DNA of 64,000 nt, from NCBI RefSeq assembly GCF_029227915.1, contig NC_079876.1:32779828-32843827 (forward strand). The letters are read 5' to 3'. Origin of the DNA: Hydractinia symbiolongicarpus. Taxonomy: Eukaryota > Cnidaria > Hydrozoa > Anthoathecata > Hydractiniidae. Position 1 is the first letter of the stretch; each line of letters begins with the position of its first letter. Under the pieces are notes generated by a model. It had not been told where the DNA came from, searched no databases, and saw only the letters and a list, made by a program, of their open reading frames with translations. Shown in pieces: positions 33,016 through 45,369 of this stretch. Position numbers and translations under genes: made by a program.

Positions 33016-33440
33016 TTAAAACTTATAATTGAGAAAAGTATCGGTAAATAGATTGCTTAAAAAAACCTTTAAGCTGGAGACTTTGACCATCAACGTAAAA
33101 AAACAAGAAGTTCTGTGAAAAATATGCAAGGGTAGCATACTAACTATGTGTATAAAATGACAGAGCTGATCATTTTGCAGCAATATATGTGCGTTCTCTG
33201 TTTTCAGCAAATAATTTTCGTAGAAAGAAATGTTAGCATGACGCTTAACAGGAACGTAAAAGTTTTGACATGTTGAGCAAAAGCATTGCTGCAGTAACTG
33301 TACACAAGTGATATCTGTCTGCATTCATCTCTTCGGTGCATTGCATTATTTTCTTCCTACAAGACTAATTGGGTTAAGCTGGGCATTTGTGCTTCCAATA
33401 CAGAACTGTGTGTAAGGATGTGCTGCTCCCAATGCTAAAT
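33016..33440 (-). pseudogene. Decayed cysteine-rich reading frame
   Basis: On the minus strand one frame runs from AAHPYTQFCIGSTNAQLNPI (about 33,430) through two stops into a 102-codon ORF from ATG at 33,324 (MQTDITCVQLLQQCFCSTCQ) to TAA at 33,016. The consistent frame on both sides of the stops and the protein-like composition suggest a degraded gene. The second half (HIFHRTSCFFTLMVKVS) is hydrophobic. No family recognised. Confidence 0.3.
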
Positions 33441-33579
33441 AATAATAAAAAAGGCATTTTTAAAACGTTCGGTCAAAAAGGAAAACAGTTTTAAAGTTTA
33501 AGCCACTACTGTCTATTGTGGGACGGCTTTGTTTTAATATCCCCATGTTTTATGTTTGCGTTTTACGTTAAGTTCAATG

Positions 33580-34288
33580 CAGTGACGGATTCAGGAATTG
33601 TAGAAAAATTCAGAAAGTAGTTAGTTATTATAAAATCACAATTTAAAATCACAACAACCTGCAGCCTTTTTAAAATCAAGTTAATACTTTAATTCAAATG
33701 TGTTTCACATGCAGTCTCATATACATCTCACAAAGACATTAGGGACATTTTTTTAATACATTGATTTATACTATCTCCACGAAAACTATGATCATTAAAT
33801 TAAAATACCCAAAAAGAGAAAAAAGGAACAATGCGGCCTAAGGTTAAACTTTTTTTTATCATTATTACATTTAATTTTAACTTTTATATATAATATTGTA
33901 ATCTATCTGATCTTATTACCCATACTTTTAAATTTTATTATTTTACTATTTATGTCTTTTTATCATTATTACATTTAATTTTAACTTTTATACATATTAT
34001 CTGATCTTATTACCCATAATTTTAAGTTTTATTAGTTCACTATTTATATCTTTTTTTATCATTATTATTTTAAATAGCAACTTTTATATATAATTTTTTA
34101 ATTTCATTTTATATTTTATTATTTTATTTTATATAATAATTTTTACTTTATGTTATATTTTATAATTTTATATTGTCTTTTTATCATTATGATTTTAAAT
34201 TTTATCTCTAAATCTAATATGTGAATAAATTGAACCAAACAATACTAAATTACCCAAGAGTTTTTAGAAGATTTTGAATCCGTCACTG
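33580..34288. mobile_element. MITE with hAT-type terminal inverted repeats (709 bp)
   Basis: Ends are CAGTGACGGATTCAGGA (33,580-33,596) and TTTTGAATCCGTCACTG (34,272-34,288), inverted with few mismatches and of the CAGTG-CGGAT type known from hAT elements. Flanking 8-mers (GTTCAATG, TGTCCCTC) do not match, so the target duplication is lost or the insertion was rearranged. The interior is a minisatellite of about 100-bp period with CTTTTTATCATTATTACATT at each unit (about 33,850, 33,955, 34,048 and 34,166). Confidence 0.75.
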
Positions 34289-34589
34289 TGTCCCTCATTT
34301 TTTTTGCCAATACCTCTTCCCTTTGTACCCTGGCTTCCCCAATGATGAAGATGATAGCTACAGATACACGTCTCCACATGCTCTCTGAAATCCTCTAATC
34401 ACTGTGTCTTCAGCAAATATGGTGAGAAATGTTTATTTTATTTCTAATCTGTATTTGATGTTCAAAAATATTTTTAAAAATAATTTCTTGCATTATAGTG
34501 ATTCTGGTGATTGTTCAAGCTACGTCCTACTGTTCACGCATGGGTGCTGCTGTTAATATCAGAATACAATTAAATTTTAGACCTTTTTT

Positions 34590-34745
34590 TCATAATTATT
34601 TTAATTTCTAATATTTTAAGATTTTGTCTTTTAAATATTTTTTTATGCTATTTTAACAATTTATCTTTTAAATATTTTTTATGCAATTTTAATATTTTAT
34701 CTTTTTTAAATATATTTAAATGCAATTTTAACATTATAACTTTTA
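34590..34745 (+). repeat. AT-rich tandem repeat, about 55-bp period
   Basis: ATCTTTTAAATATTTTTTATGCAATTTTAA-like units recur three to four times. Confidence 0.6.
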
Positions 34746-34927
34746 AATAAACTAAAGGTATTCAGTCTAAGAAATAAGTTTTGCAGTGATAATAGTAAAT
34801 ACATTAACATTTATTAACAATACACAACAATGAAGCATCCGCAACAAACAAATTTGCTCATTATCGGCCACTTACCTCCTCCCGGTTTGCTGTACTCCTC
34901 TGCAAGATTGCTCGCACAATAACACTG

Positions 34928-34967
34928 CACCACCTCCACCTCTGCACCACCTCCACCTCTTCTCGGT
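34928..34967 (+). repeat. Two copies of TGCACCACCTCCACCTC
   Basis: Adjacent 17-bp copies, much more GC-rich than their surroundings. An open frame would be Pro/His/Leu-rich, but no exon could be built. Confidence 0.6.
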
Positions 34968-35529
34968 TCCAAGGGTAAGTTAATCGTTGACATGTTTTTG
35001 GTGTCATTTTTCTTTTGTTTGCCTCTCGTTAATTACTTTGCGTAACTCTTAAATAGTGCTAACAAATCATATTTATAAAACTAAAGACATAAGAACCTGA
35101 AATTGTGTGAATTGAACACCAACATTATATAATGGTGTTAAAAGTCACAAAATTGCAGCACTAAACAATAACAAAAATAAACGTAAAGATTTGCGTGCAC
35201 ATTTCTATGCTAAACCCGTTAGTGTAATAATCTCACGTTTTGTTTAGTAAAATATTTATGTAAAATATTTTGTACTTATATATACGATTTCTGATAGTAC
35301 ACATTACTGTTATAGCATTGATGACTCCATTCCTCCTAATTGCTTCTACAATATATTATCAGGTAAAAATCATCTTCAAAACAGGTATTTCATTTCAAAA
35401 TTAGTGCTGCTGCTAGTTTTCCTTTGTTTTCGATTTTCCTATTTCATTAAATATTCTGTTGTTACAAATGTTAAGATTATTTTTTTGTTGTTACGAATAA
35501 CATTTTTTTTGAGAAAATTCCGCGAATGT

Positions 35530-36010
35530 AGAGTGAATTCCATCTCCTCCATTCTGTTTTAACAAAAGTGTTTTTGCCACTTAAAATTTGTTGCTATGGG
35601 TAAATGCCAGCACCCCAATTTTTTTGCTGATTCTTAAAATTTGTTATGATAGGTGAATTCCATCTCCCTAATTTTCTTGTTGCTACTTAAAATTTGTTGC
35701 TATGGGTGAACTTCATCTCCCCAATTTTGTTGTTGTCACTTAAAATTTGTTGCTATAGGTGAATTCCATCTCCCTAATTTTCTTATTGTTATATAAAATT
35801 TGTTGCTATAGGTGAATTCCATCTCCCTAATTTTGTTGTCTTGGGTTAATTCCATCTGCCCAATGTTGTTGTTACAACTAGTTGTTCCGGGTGAATTCCA
35901 TCCCACCTTTGTTTTTGTTGTTGTCTATTTTTCAATGGGTGAAGTCGACCTCCCCATCAATTTTAATTATACTGTTGCTTCTATTCGCTGAACTCCAACT
36001 TCCATCCCAA
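35530..36010 (+). repeat. About 50-bp minisatellite, copy A
   Basis: Around ten units of 45-57 bp built on GGTGAATTCCATCTCCCTAA, then TTTTGTTG and AAATTTGTTGCTAT. It is followed by three AAAAATATTTTT-TATATA blocks (about 36,010-36,125). Confidence 0.88.
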
Positions 36011-36562
36011 AAATATTTTTGTATATAGTTACTTACATTTTTTTCTACGATTTTAGAATAATTTATAACAAAAAAATATTTTTTTATATTTAATCAATTT
36101 AAAACCAAAAAAATATTTTTATATATAAATTTTTCATTACGATTTTGTAATATGAGTTTCAAATATTAAAAAAAACCCAGAAAGTGCCACATTTTTCTTA
36201 AAGTCGACTTATTATCAAAACGTGTTTTTGTTTCCACAACATACAATACAAGTACAGTTAATAATATCAGCAAAAAACTTTTACATGTATTTATTCAATT
36301 TTTTTATTAAAAAATATGCCAAATAAGTTGTTCCCTTAAAAAAAATTGCCACATATCAACAATTTCACACAGTTGATTAAACCTCTAACGATTTGTACCT
36401 TAAAAAGAGTGAACTCTTTCTACAAAGACAGTTTTTTAAGTTGTTCAGTTATTAAATAGTTAGTTTACTTCTTCAAATAGTTACGTTTGAAATAGACTTT
36501 TCATAGCAAAGTATAACCAAATTTAACAATTTGCCGTCCATGTTGTCAAAGCTGATTTTTAC

Positions 36563-36625
36563 CAAAAGACATATTTCCAGCAAGCTCATGGTATCGGATA
36601 ATGTTCTCTATACAAAGGTAAAATT
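36563..36625 (-). other. Candidate 63-nt phase 1-1 exon, copy A
   Basis: On the minus strand TTATTTAG^AA is followed by 20 codons (FYLCIENIIRYHELAGNMSF), one base, then GTAAAA. Copy B (52,089-52,027) keeps the frame and both splice sites with one change (I to N). The plus strand over the same bases also has an open run ending AAG^GTAAAA, so strand is uncertain. Confidence 0.3.
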
Positions 36626-37277
36626 CTAAATAACTTAAATTACTCTGTTTTCAAACATTCGATTTTTTAACATTTGCGTCTGATACTTACTAACATTCTT
36701 AAAAGTCCTAATTTCTACTTCTAAACACACAATGTGGTACGTGTTTCTGAAACTGAACCCTTTTTTGTTATAATATTTATGTGTTAACATTTTATTGTAA
36801 AATTTTTAGAAGCAAAACAAAACAAAAAAGGACCAAGAGAAATATTCTACATCTGATGTGCTGCCATGAACATATATTTAAAAGATGTACAAGTTTGCGG
36901 TTGGCTTATGGACTCAACAAATTTAATATAAGGTATCACTTTCTTTTTACTTTTTGTTTTTTCTTATATGTACACAATCAGTTTGAAAATCTTTTTAACG
37001 CAAGTTTGCGATGCAGCAATGCAACTGCTCATCTTCACAGTATATTTGCATAATTGTGTTCCCATTAAAATACATTTTTGTGTTTCCAATAGATTATGTT
37101 GAAATTACCTGCTTTGAATTGTTGCTACACGTTATATCATGCACATAAAAGATTACCCACTAATAACTTCGTTTTGGGACATAGCAGTTAACATGTATGA
37201 CATCGTAGAATTCGTCATACACCTTGCAGACCGAAGAAATACGTTGATTCTTTTTGAGAACATTACATTAACAGTAC

Positions 37278-37388
37278 CTGAAATCTGACGGTTCAGTGAT
37301 AGTTGGTAAACTTGTGCCGAACCTTCGCCATCATGATGGAAGACTGTTGTATAAACTGCTGAAGGGTCATATGCAACTAAAGTTGCAA
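37278..37388 (-). other. Candidate 111-nt phase 1-1 exon, copy A
   Basis: Acceptor AGCTTCTTCAG, then two bases, 36 codons including LVAYDPSAVYTTVFHHDGEG and SAQVYQLSLN, one base, donor G^GTACTG. Copy B has two related segments in tandem: YSDPSEVYTTVIHPDGEGLA (within 52,617-52,832) and a shortened LVAYDPSAVYTTVFHHDGEG (about 52,945-53,035). The repeated DPS-VYTTV-H-DGEG motif in three places argues for a former coding module, probably extracellular. Confidence 0.4.
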
Positions 37389-38424
37389 CTGAAGAAGCTA
37401 TGTTGCGTAGAAAGAAAATAGAAGTAACTACATCGCAATGCAGATTGTACTAGTCTTTGACAAAAGGTGGAAGTTTCTTTCAAAGAATAACAAGCCGCAC
37501 AAGAACTTCTGCATTCTTTCCTTTCAGGGATGAGAAGTGATAGAAAAGGAATGGATTTTAGCTGTACTGAAACAAACAGTTGTGAATTGCAAAGCATGCG
37601 GATTGGTGAAATATACCATGCTTGGGATCTGGTGTGTTACCTTGAGTTAGCATCCCTTGCCTGTTGCAAGACACCAGTTATATGTATAGGCACTATCCGC
37701 AATAACCAATAATTTTTGTTCAACGTATACAATAATTCAAATGTTATATTTAATGAATTTCTTTCTGGAGCTTTTCCGTTATTACCATCCTCGATTGTGG
37801 ACACAAATCTCACCATAAATGATGTTATTGCACTTCATCATGTGTTGTACATTACGTAAAAGGCTCTTGCTTTAGTTTTATCTCATAAAATAACATTCTA
37901 TGAGTTGCTATTGTTGTGGTTAAACATTCACATTCAAAATGCACAGATTAAATCGATGCCTTACTGCACCATTCCACATGAAATTCAATTGACAATTTAT
38001 TGGATTCTATAGTGAAGCTGTGGCTATGCTTTCATGTTTTTGTAGTTTGTGTGAGAGCATTGATGTACTTGCAGTACTCCTACTTATAACAGTATCAATT
38101 ACCAATTAATTGTGGTACCAGAAAAAAAATAGACGTCTTGGGCCACATTTAATGCAGTGATCAGTACGGCACAGCTATGTCGAAAATGTCTCATGTTTTA
38201 TTCATTGTCTCTCAAAGAGGTAAGCTCGTGTCATTAAAAAAATCTGTACGCTAAAGAATACTGCATGTTTTGTTATTGTGTTAAAATAGATATTTCTTTC
38301 GAACACTGCTTCTTATTTTATGGCTTAACTAAGACGAACTATATGACTGAATAATTTTCTCACTTTTGCATTGAATACAACCTCAAAATGTTGCCATACT
38401 TAATTTTCTTGAAATTTATTTTAC

Positions 38425-38619
38425 CTGCTAGTCTTCCCACTAAGCGGACAACCGTTATTAAAGTATATGAAGTTCCAGCAACATTTCCATCAAAAAGACA
38501 AATTACTTCCCGGCAGTAATAAATGTTTATCACACAGCTTAATCATTGTAGGTTCTGATGGACATCACAGAAGTGAGAAAACAACTGCACTTTCGCAATC
38601 TGACAGCACTGGTTAAATG
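38425..38619 (-). other. Candidate 195-nt phase 1-1 exon with one internal TGA, copy A
   Basis: Strong acceptor TTTTTCCACCAACAG, two bases, 64 codons, one base, donor GCAG^GTAAAA. The frame reads FNQCCQIAKVQLFSHFCDVH, a TGA, then YYCREVICLFDGNVAGTSYT and LITVVRLVGRLA. The CLFDGN...YTLITVVRLVG part is faintly Ig-like. Copy B (54,238-54,053) lacks exactly 9 bases in frame and has three conservative changes, but the TGA is shared. Either an old pseudogene or two shorter exons. Confidence 0.35.
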
Positions 38620-41600
38620 CTGTTGGTGGAAAAACATGCCGCGTGAATGAAATCTCCTGCGGAGTTTGATCAATTACTTAGCAGTTATATTTATTGCTAA
38701 GGAAATGTAATTATGATGAAAGTTGTTTGTTATGACAACTTATTGTAATATTGTTTTATAATAACATATTAATGAAGTTGCTTTTACTGACACTGTTGCA
38801 ATAAATTGAAAAATAATTAAAAGTTGTTTATTGCCAGGAAAATTTTTCTGGGGATTTAAAAAATATGTTGTTTACCATGTCTTTGTTAACTGTGACACCT
38901 TATCAATATTGTTCTACTTTTTTCCTGTTTTGTTAAAAATATGCGATATCATGTGCTCTGGAAAAGGTGGTAATGCTGGAAGCGCCACAGACAACATGCA
39001 CGGCAATACGTGAAAAAACTTTATAATTGTTCACATTTCTTTCGTTACTGTATGTTGTTAACAACAGTCAACTTTTGGTAAGCAATAATACGACTTTACG
39101 CTTAGCAAAGTATAACGAGCAGGTAAAAACAGTCAGACAGTAATTTAAAGTTTAGACCAGACTGCATTAAAGTAAATCTGAAACTTGTTTTCCTGTTCTA
39201 GTTTCGTCCCCTGTAATAATTTAAGGTAGGTGTTATTGACGCCAAGTATAGAGTGGCCATACATTCAGCAATTGCGATACCCAAATGCTTTTTGTATAAC
39301 CAAATGTTCTCCGAAATATCCAGATGATATCTTACATTAAAAACGTGTTTTTTTATTATTTTTTTCTAATATTTCTTAGAAACAGTATTCATATATTTTT
39401 TTCTTTCCTTTTTCTTTTCTGTATTTTTTCATGATTATTCAGCCTTTACGAGAGCACCTTATGTAATTATGTTATCATTATCTAATATTTTTGAAAACTG
39501 TGATATCGAACACATAGCTATAATTACGATTTTTAGTTATATATATTTTTAATTGGCTCGTTTTCGTATATTTTAGAATTTTTACAATCATAGAACCCTG
39601 ATCTTTTTGTTATATTTTCCAATTTTGTTATTTCTTGAAATTGATATGTTATATCACAGGCTATTTAACTGACATTTTTATATGTTTACATGTTATTACG
39701 TATACACGTGTGTTTTTTATTTTAAATTTCAAGACTTACTTTCCATTATATGAATATTATAAACTTAGTGTTTTGACAATTATTTTAGTTATTTTATTCC
39801 CAAAAGGTGTGTAAGGTAATGGTCTGTGTATCTGGCCTTGATGTATGACATTTTATAGTATATTTCCACGTGACGTGAAAGAGATTTTTGTTGCTGATTA
39901 TCGGTGATCATACGATAAAACGTCCACGTGTTGAGATTGAACCATGCAATTGTAAGTGAACGTTGGCTGGTATTTAATGCTGCTCGTGCTGTGCAAAAAT
40001 ACGCTTGTCGTAATGTCAAACAAAACTGCATAACGAATGTTTTCCGAATTAATTCTGAGTGAACGTTGGTTTGTAAGTAATGCGGAATTTGATTTTGCAT
40101 GCTCGTGTAACGATTCTAATACGAAAACACGTATACAGATCGAATGTGAGTAACAAAATGGGATTGGCATGGTAAACATGATTTGAACGAAATTTATGGA
40201 TTAAGTTATTCGCTTTACAGTAATCCGTAAGACGACTTAGTCAGACTGAACATTATAACAGTAAGTTTCACTTAAATGCGTGTCGCGTATGGATAGCATG
40301 ATTAAAAGTATCAACTCACTTAGAACTTTCTTTCTTATTTTGAAGATGATCACTATGATATATTTTCTCCAGATGCTTTGTCAAAAAATATTTTAACATC
40401 TTTAGGTCGCATTTTCATCAGAACATATTACAATCGTTTCAAAAGTTTAGTAAAACGTAAAAACGTTAGATTTCTCCAAAAATCTAATGCATCAGTAATA
40501 TAATAATTCTAAGCCTTTCAACGCTATTATACCAGAGTTTTTTGCCCATTGTAGCCCTGGAAAAGGGGGGAGAGGGTGGGTAGGGGATTGTGGTATGTAT
40601 CCTTGAAGACTGAACCATTCATTAGCATATATAAAAAATTATTTTAACATCAAAACAGCGCAAAAAATGTTTTAAGTTGACCTGCCGAAAAAATAATTCT
40701 AAGAAACAGGAAAGTTCAGTTTCTCCAACCAAATATTTTGTTCACGATGGATAAATAAAACTTAAAAAAAGTCACCAAGTTTCAGAACTATCATCAGCTC
40801 TCTTTTTGTGACTTATGCCTGCACAAGCATATAATCATTAAAACGGGATAAGCACAAAGAAGATTTTGTCGTTTTTAAATTTGACGTCCTGTTTAACAAA
40901 TGCGTGTGATCTGGATCATACATCATGTAAGTTGTTAAAAGCCGAATCTTAGAATATCAATTGTTTACTTTTAATTTCTTAACCCTTAAAATACTCTCGC
41001 GTTTAAATGGTTTAAATACCAAAAAACAATTCGTATTTAAGAATCCCAGTTGTCATCGGTTGCTAAGGAAATGACATAGATAGTTTGATTTCGAAAATAT
41101 TTTAAACTACGACATCAATGAAACTCTCAAAATTTGCACACCACATCAAATAAAATGATGTAAATTTAAGTTGGAGTCAAAGATATTTTTCAGTTGTTTT
41201 GTTATTTTTTAGAAAAAGTTTATTCGAAGATGGTTAAATTCATAATTTTCATCTAAAGAAAGAAGTCTTCCCAAAAACGTATGTAATTGCCATGTTATCT
41301 AGCTTACTTGTAACGCCTTTTTGTTTTCAATTTTCTTGCCTTAAACAAACAATGGTATTATATTACCACATATTGCTAAGAAAATGTGTGAATTTTTTTA
41401 GGTAAAAGTTGCCATGTAGAAGTTAAAGATGACAAAATTATATGTTGTTATAATGGCTTCTAAACACATTCTTTATAACAATTCAATTTTTTGGCTGCTA
41501 TGGAAGACCTCAAACAAACTGTATAAAAACGTCGTTGGGTAATTACGAAAAAAACGTGTCACATGGATGTTAGAATTATAGCTTGTGTCAAATTGCTTGA

Positions 41601-41752
41601 GATGAAACGGAGTGACATCTAATGCTAGTGAGTTCGTTCTGTCAAGTGCTTACACAGAATTTACAGTATCAGAGAGTTTAAAAGAATCATTTTAACCTTT
41701 TTGGAAGCTGAATTATACAAGCGTCAGCTACGTAATCCAAACAAGAAATCGC

Positions 41753-42101
41753 ATGAAGAGTTGTCTAATTCGATTTAATGTTGCTGGTGGTGATGGATAC
41801 ATTGAAGAGTACAATCTCCTTTCTCACGATTACTTTGGTCGACTGAATAATTCTATTCAGGTAACTGGCTGATCAAATGGTATTATTTTAGAAATTGTTG
41901 AAAACAATGCATGAAACCAACATAAAATATTTTTTGCCAAAACATACGAAGATCATAGGTGTTAGCAGTAAGTATCGGTTTATTGAGTTGTTTGTGCCAG
42001 AAATGTATTCTCATCATATGAAACCCACGATAAAAATAAAATTCAACCCAATTCTTGAGAAATTGAAATGTGTACCCGCCAGAATGAAAGGTTCAACTTA
42101 A
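41753..42101 (+). CDS. Two-part ORF with a 31-nt GT-AG gap, copy A
   Basis: ATG at 41,753 opens 36 codons (MKSCLIRFNVAGGDGYIEEY to NNSIQ) ending at CAG^GTAACT. After 31 nt ending TATTATTTTAG comes an in-frame block of 69 codons (KLLKTMHETNIKYFLPKHTK, YRFIELFVPEMYSHHMKPTI, ...RMKGST-stop). Without removal of the 31 nt, a TGA ends the frame four codons after CAG. Copy B keeps the gap and has a 6-base in-frame insertion in the first part, but a one-base deletion ruins the second. A 31-nt intron would be exceptionally short for an animal, so decay is an equal explanation. No family recognised. Confidence 0.3.
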
Positions 42102-42424
42102 TTGTTTTGAATGTCTCAGTACTGATTGTGCACCAGTCATTCGTTCATTATCACTTAGTTGATTGTGGTGCTGCTAAGTATTTGACGTTTAGAATTACCA
42201 CTGTTCTTCCTGGGGGTTGGGGTGATTCATATTAAAGGTTATTTAGCATTGCTGGAAAATCAGGTAGTTATAAAATAAGAATGTCTCATGGAACTCATCC
42301 AGTTTGGCGATAAAAGTGATGGTAACGACTGATTTTCTTTTAATTGTGACACCTTCTATTGTGTTAACTCGTTATTGTCATGCAAAATTACAAAAATAAT
42401 TTTTTTCATTAAAAACACCCTAAA

Positions 42425-43150
42425 TCTCTTATAATAATACAGAGACTGTGTCTGTTTGTAACAGGCAAAGTGGATATCGTCATTTTCCTTTGATGTTGCC
42501 GAAAAACTTTTGTCTAATATGTTAAATTTTCTGACGTTATGGCGCGACGTCAATAGCACTAGCTTAGGGTCAATATCCTATATATTAAATAAATGAAGTC
42601 ATTACAGTGCACTTAAGACTTTGAGGTCAAATAATTTGGAAACGAGATGGTGACGTCAATGATTTTTCACCCCGTAGGTAACTAGAGAACCAATTTGGGT
42701 AAGTTTTCCAAACCTGGCTCCCTGAATCCGTTTCGGAATTAACGGGTTGATGACCTCATCAAGAACCTTCAAATCCCAATATCTCTGCAACCGTTTGTCA
42801 AAAGTACATGATCCTATACATTTTCTTGATCAGCGTTTCAAGATCTATACGATGAAGACAACGGGTATACAAATTTCCTAAAAAATAATTTTAGTACTTT
42901 TATTAGGGACTTCGCTGACGTCAGCACAATTTTCCAAGCCTTATATCTTATTAACCGTTCATCAAAAGTACATGATCATATACAATTTCTTGACCAGCGT
43001 TTTAAGCTCTATACAATAGAAGCAACGTGGAAAGAAGGTTCTAATTTTTTTTTTGTGGATGGATTGCTGTCGTCATCAAAACATCTAAAACAACCTGTTT
43101 TCCATTGACCTTCTCACTAAGTGGATTTCTCCACGGGCCTTATCAACTAG
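42425..43150 (+). mobile_element. Non-autonomous Helitron, copy A
   Basis: Begins TCTCTTATAATAATACAG after A, with TGTCTGTTTGTAACAGGCAAAGTGGAT. Ends with the hairpin GTGGATTTCTCCAC (43,121-43,134), a 12-base spacer and CTAG (43,147-43,150) before T. Two internal repeat units carry TATCTxxxxAACCGTTxxTCAAAAGTACATGATC (about 42,780 and 42,948). Confidence 0.85.
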
Positions 43151-43967
43151 TATTAAATAATATTAAATAGTCTTAAATCATCGTTTATAATTCAGGGACA
43201 CTACGTCCAATTGCAAAATGTTTTTTCATAATCTAACCATAAAATATATACATTAATTTAACTTTTTTATAAATTATCTGTAGTGTAAAAAGTGCAGTTT
43301 AATTTCATTGAGATACTGTTGTATCGCGGCTCATGGTTATTGCTGCTGTGTGATTGTCGCGTGATAAAGATATGTGCCTACGAAAATTTTATTGGATGGA
43401 TCCATCCAATCCAATATTGATACATTGCCACTCCGTCATACTGTTGTCCTTTTAATTCAGAGATTGCATTCATACCTGCAGAACTTTAGAAAATTTCACT
43501 AACTTAAGTTTTTGTTGGTAATACAAGAAATTACAAGCAACTACAATATCATGGAGACGAATATTCAAGAAATTAAGTTGCTGATGGTGATAATAATTGT
43601 AAAAGTATATTTTTACACCACATACAATCTATAAGAGGATACACCTGTTTTGTCAGGTCTTTTTTGTTGGCTAGCCAATAGTGCTAAGGAGAGAAACTAA
43701 ATTATTAAATACCTACTACAGCGCATTTTTAGTTTCCATTGACGGGGTGGTGTCTTTCATTTCGTGGTTGTTTAGTGTTTCTGCACCTACTGTAGACCAG
43801 TAGGGGAAGTTGATTGATTAAATACACATTTTAATAGTGGTGCTATTAAATTATTTAGTGTGGCAGTTTCATCCACACTAATTCGTGAAGTATATCTATA
43901 GTTAAGAAATAACTACCGCTGGTGGTTAATGTGGAAATGTTTAAGAATAAATGCAACAAAATTTTAG

Positions 43968-44084
43968 TTAACTTATAACGTGTGCTTCTTAACAAGTGAT
44001 GTCATCTTTTTTCTATCGTTATTCTTGGTAGCGGTGGTTGTAGTGTTGATACTGACACGATGTATGGTATCTTTGCTCACATGA
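43968..44084 (+). other. Transmembrane-like reading frame, copy A
   Basis: After ATTTTAG an open stretch of 38 codons includes IFFLSLFLVAVVVVLILTRC and ends at TGA. The hydrophobic run followed by Arg/Cys resembles a membrane anchor. In copy B (about 60,845-60,940) an extra codon is in frame but two substitutions (I to T, L to Q) weaken the segment. The opposite strand is also open in copy B, so coding is unproven. Confidence 0.22.
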
Positions 44085-45010
44085 AAATGGACAAATGCTA
44101 TGAGTTTTGACAGGTACATGTTTACATAATACACTAATCTACTTTCCGTTATAATTATAATATTGACAAACGTTTTAAGTAAAATCAGCCATTAAATTAT
44201 TTGGTGTTGGCAGCTTAGTCATCGCTTGATAAGCTTACATCCAAAAATTTTTGCCTTAGATTTTTGGAAAACCGACCCTGAGGTATATATTAAGTGCGCG
44301 TTCCTAATGTTCAGGAGAATTAAAAACTATTTTGCTTTTTTGTTTCTTCCACATTGCATTTTTGTCCTAATTGTTTATAACCTGTAACTAAAATAAATTA
44401 TTTATATTTTTTTGTATCTTGACCGTAATTCAGAACGTACGAAAAGAATTAATAAATACCGCGGACTAAAAATGCATTTTAATCAATTTGAATCGGTTTG
44501 AACCGTCCAAAGTAACAAAGTTTTGACTTGATCTTTTCGGTAATCAGTCCTCCATTTCTAGTTTATGTATTTCATTTGACATTGCATGTAAAGCATCTGC
44601 TTTGTATCTGTGGCAAAGCTCAAATCTTCAACGCATTTCTCTGGAAATGAAAACAAGTGTTTCAACAAGGGACGACTTTACATTTAATACGGATAGTTTC
44701 ATATTGTTTTTGAAAATAGTGTACAAATCATTACTTAATTTTCTCTTGTGATTAAATTTAAAATTGCGATTTTATGATGTTAGTAAACACATTACCTCTT
44801 TGCATAAGCTAATCTTCACTGTTAAAATAGGTGGAAATTTGCAATAAAGATTATTAATTCTTTTAGATTTTGAAATATGAACGAAATAATTGGTTTTGAC
44901 AGTAACTCTAATGTGTAAGTGAAAAAAAAACTTGACAGCATCTGTGTAATTTCATCAATGGGCTCAACATCACACGTCTGAGTTAATATCGTCCTATACG
45001 GAAACTGCAG

Positions 45011-45127
45011 AAAAATTTAGAACCTCTCACGAACTTAAACCTCACTCAAGATGAAGAAGATGAATATTATATTTTGCATGAAACTTCTATAACAAGGAAC
45101 ACGTACCAACTGCGCCAGGCTACCTGA
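45011..45127 (+). other. Candidate terminal exon with tyrosine tail, copy A
   Basis: Acceptor ACGGAAACTGCAG, then 38 codons: KNLEPLTNLNLTQDEEDEYY and ILHETSITRNTYQLRQAT, then TGA. The acidic DEEDEYYIL has a YxxL spacing like immunoreceptor tyrosine motifs. Copy B (61,861-61,977) has the same length, acceptor and stop, with about five replacement changes and one silent one. That ratio is compatible with relaxed or diversifying evolution, or no coding at all. Confidence 0.35.
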
Positions 45128-45369
45128 AAATTTGATTTCAAGTTTAAATAAATCAAACGTAGGTATTGGAGTTTCGACTAAATGTGTTAGAGAAAACAAA
45201 TTTTCCTATTAATCGTTGTATTTTTATTTATTTTAATTTATTTTCTCTATTTAGTGTGTGAACATTTCAACATACAAACAATTTTGCACAGTCGTTACAA
45301 TTTTTGAAGAAAACGAATCAATTTTGAGTTAACAGATACTGCGTTTCTCCGTCACAATGGCAAGATCAA

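Noticed and set aside
37485-38345. Long plus-strand frame with scattered stops (MDFSCTETNSCELQ ... LPSSIVDTNLTINDVIALHH ...), preceded by a good acceptor TTTCCTTTCAG
   Set aside because: Most differences between copies A and B change amino acids, one creates a stop, and no family pattern appears; compatible with chance openness.
39789-40179. Minus-strand frames around 39.8-40.2 kb and 55.4-55.7 kb
   Set aside because: The plus strand over the same bases is as protein-like (SERWLVFNAARAVQKYACRN) and most A/B changes there are silent in that frame; neither strand could be tied to splice sites, so no call was made.
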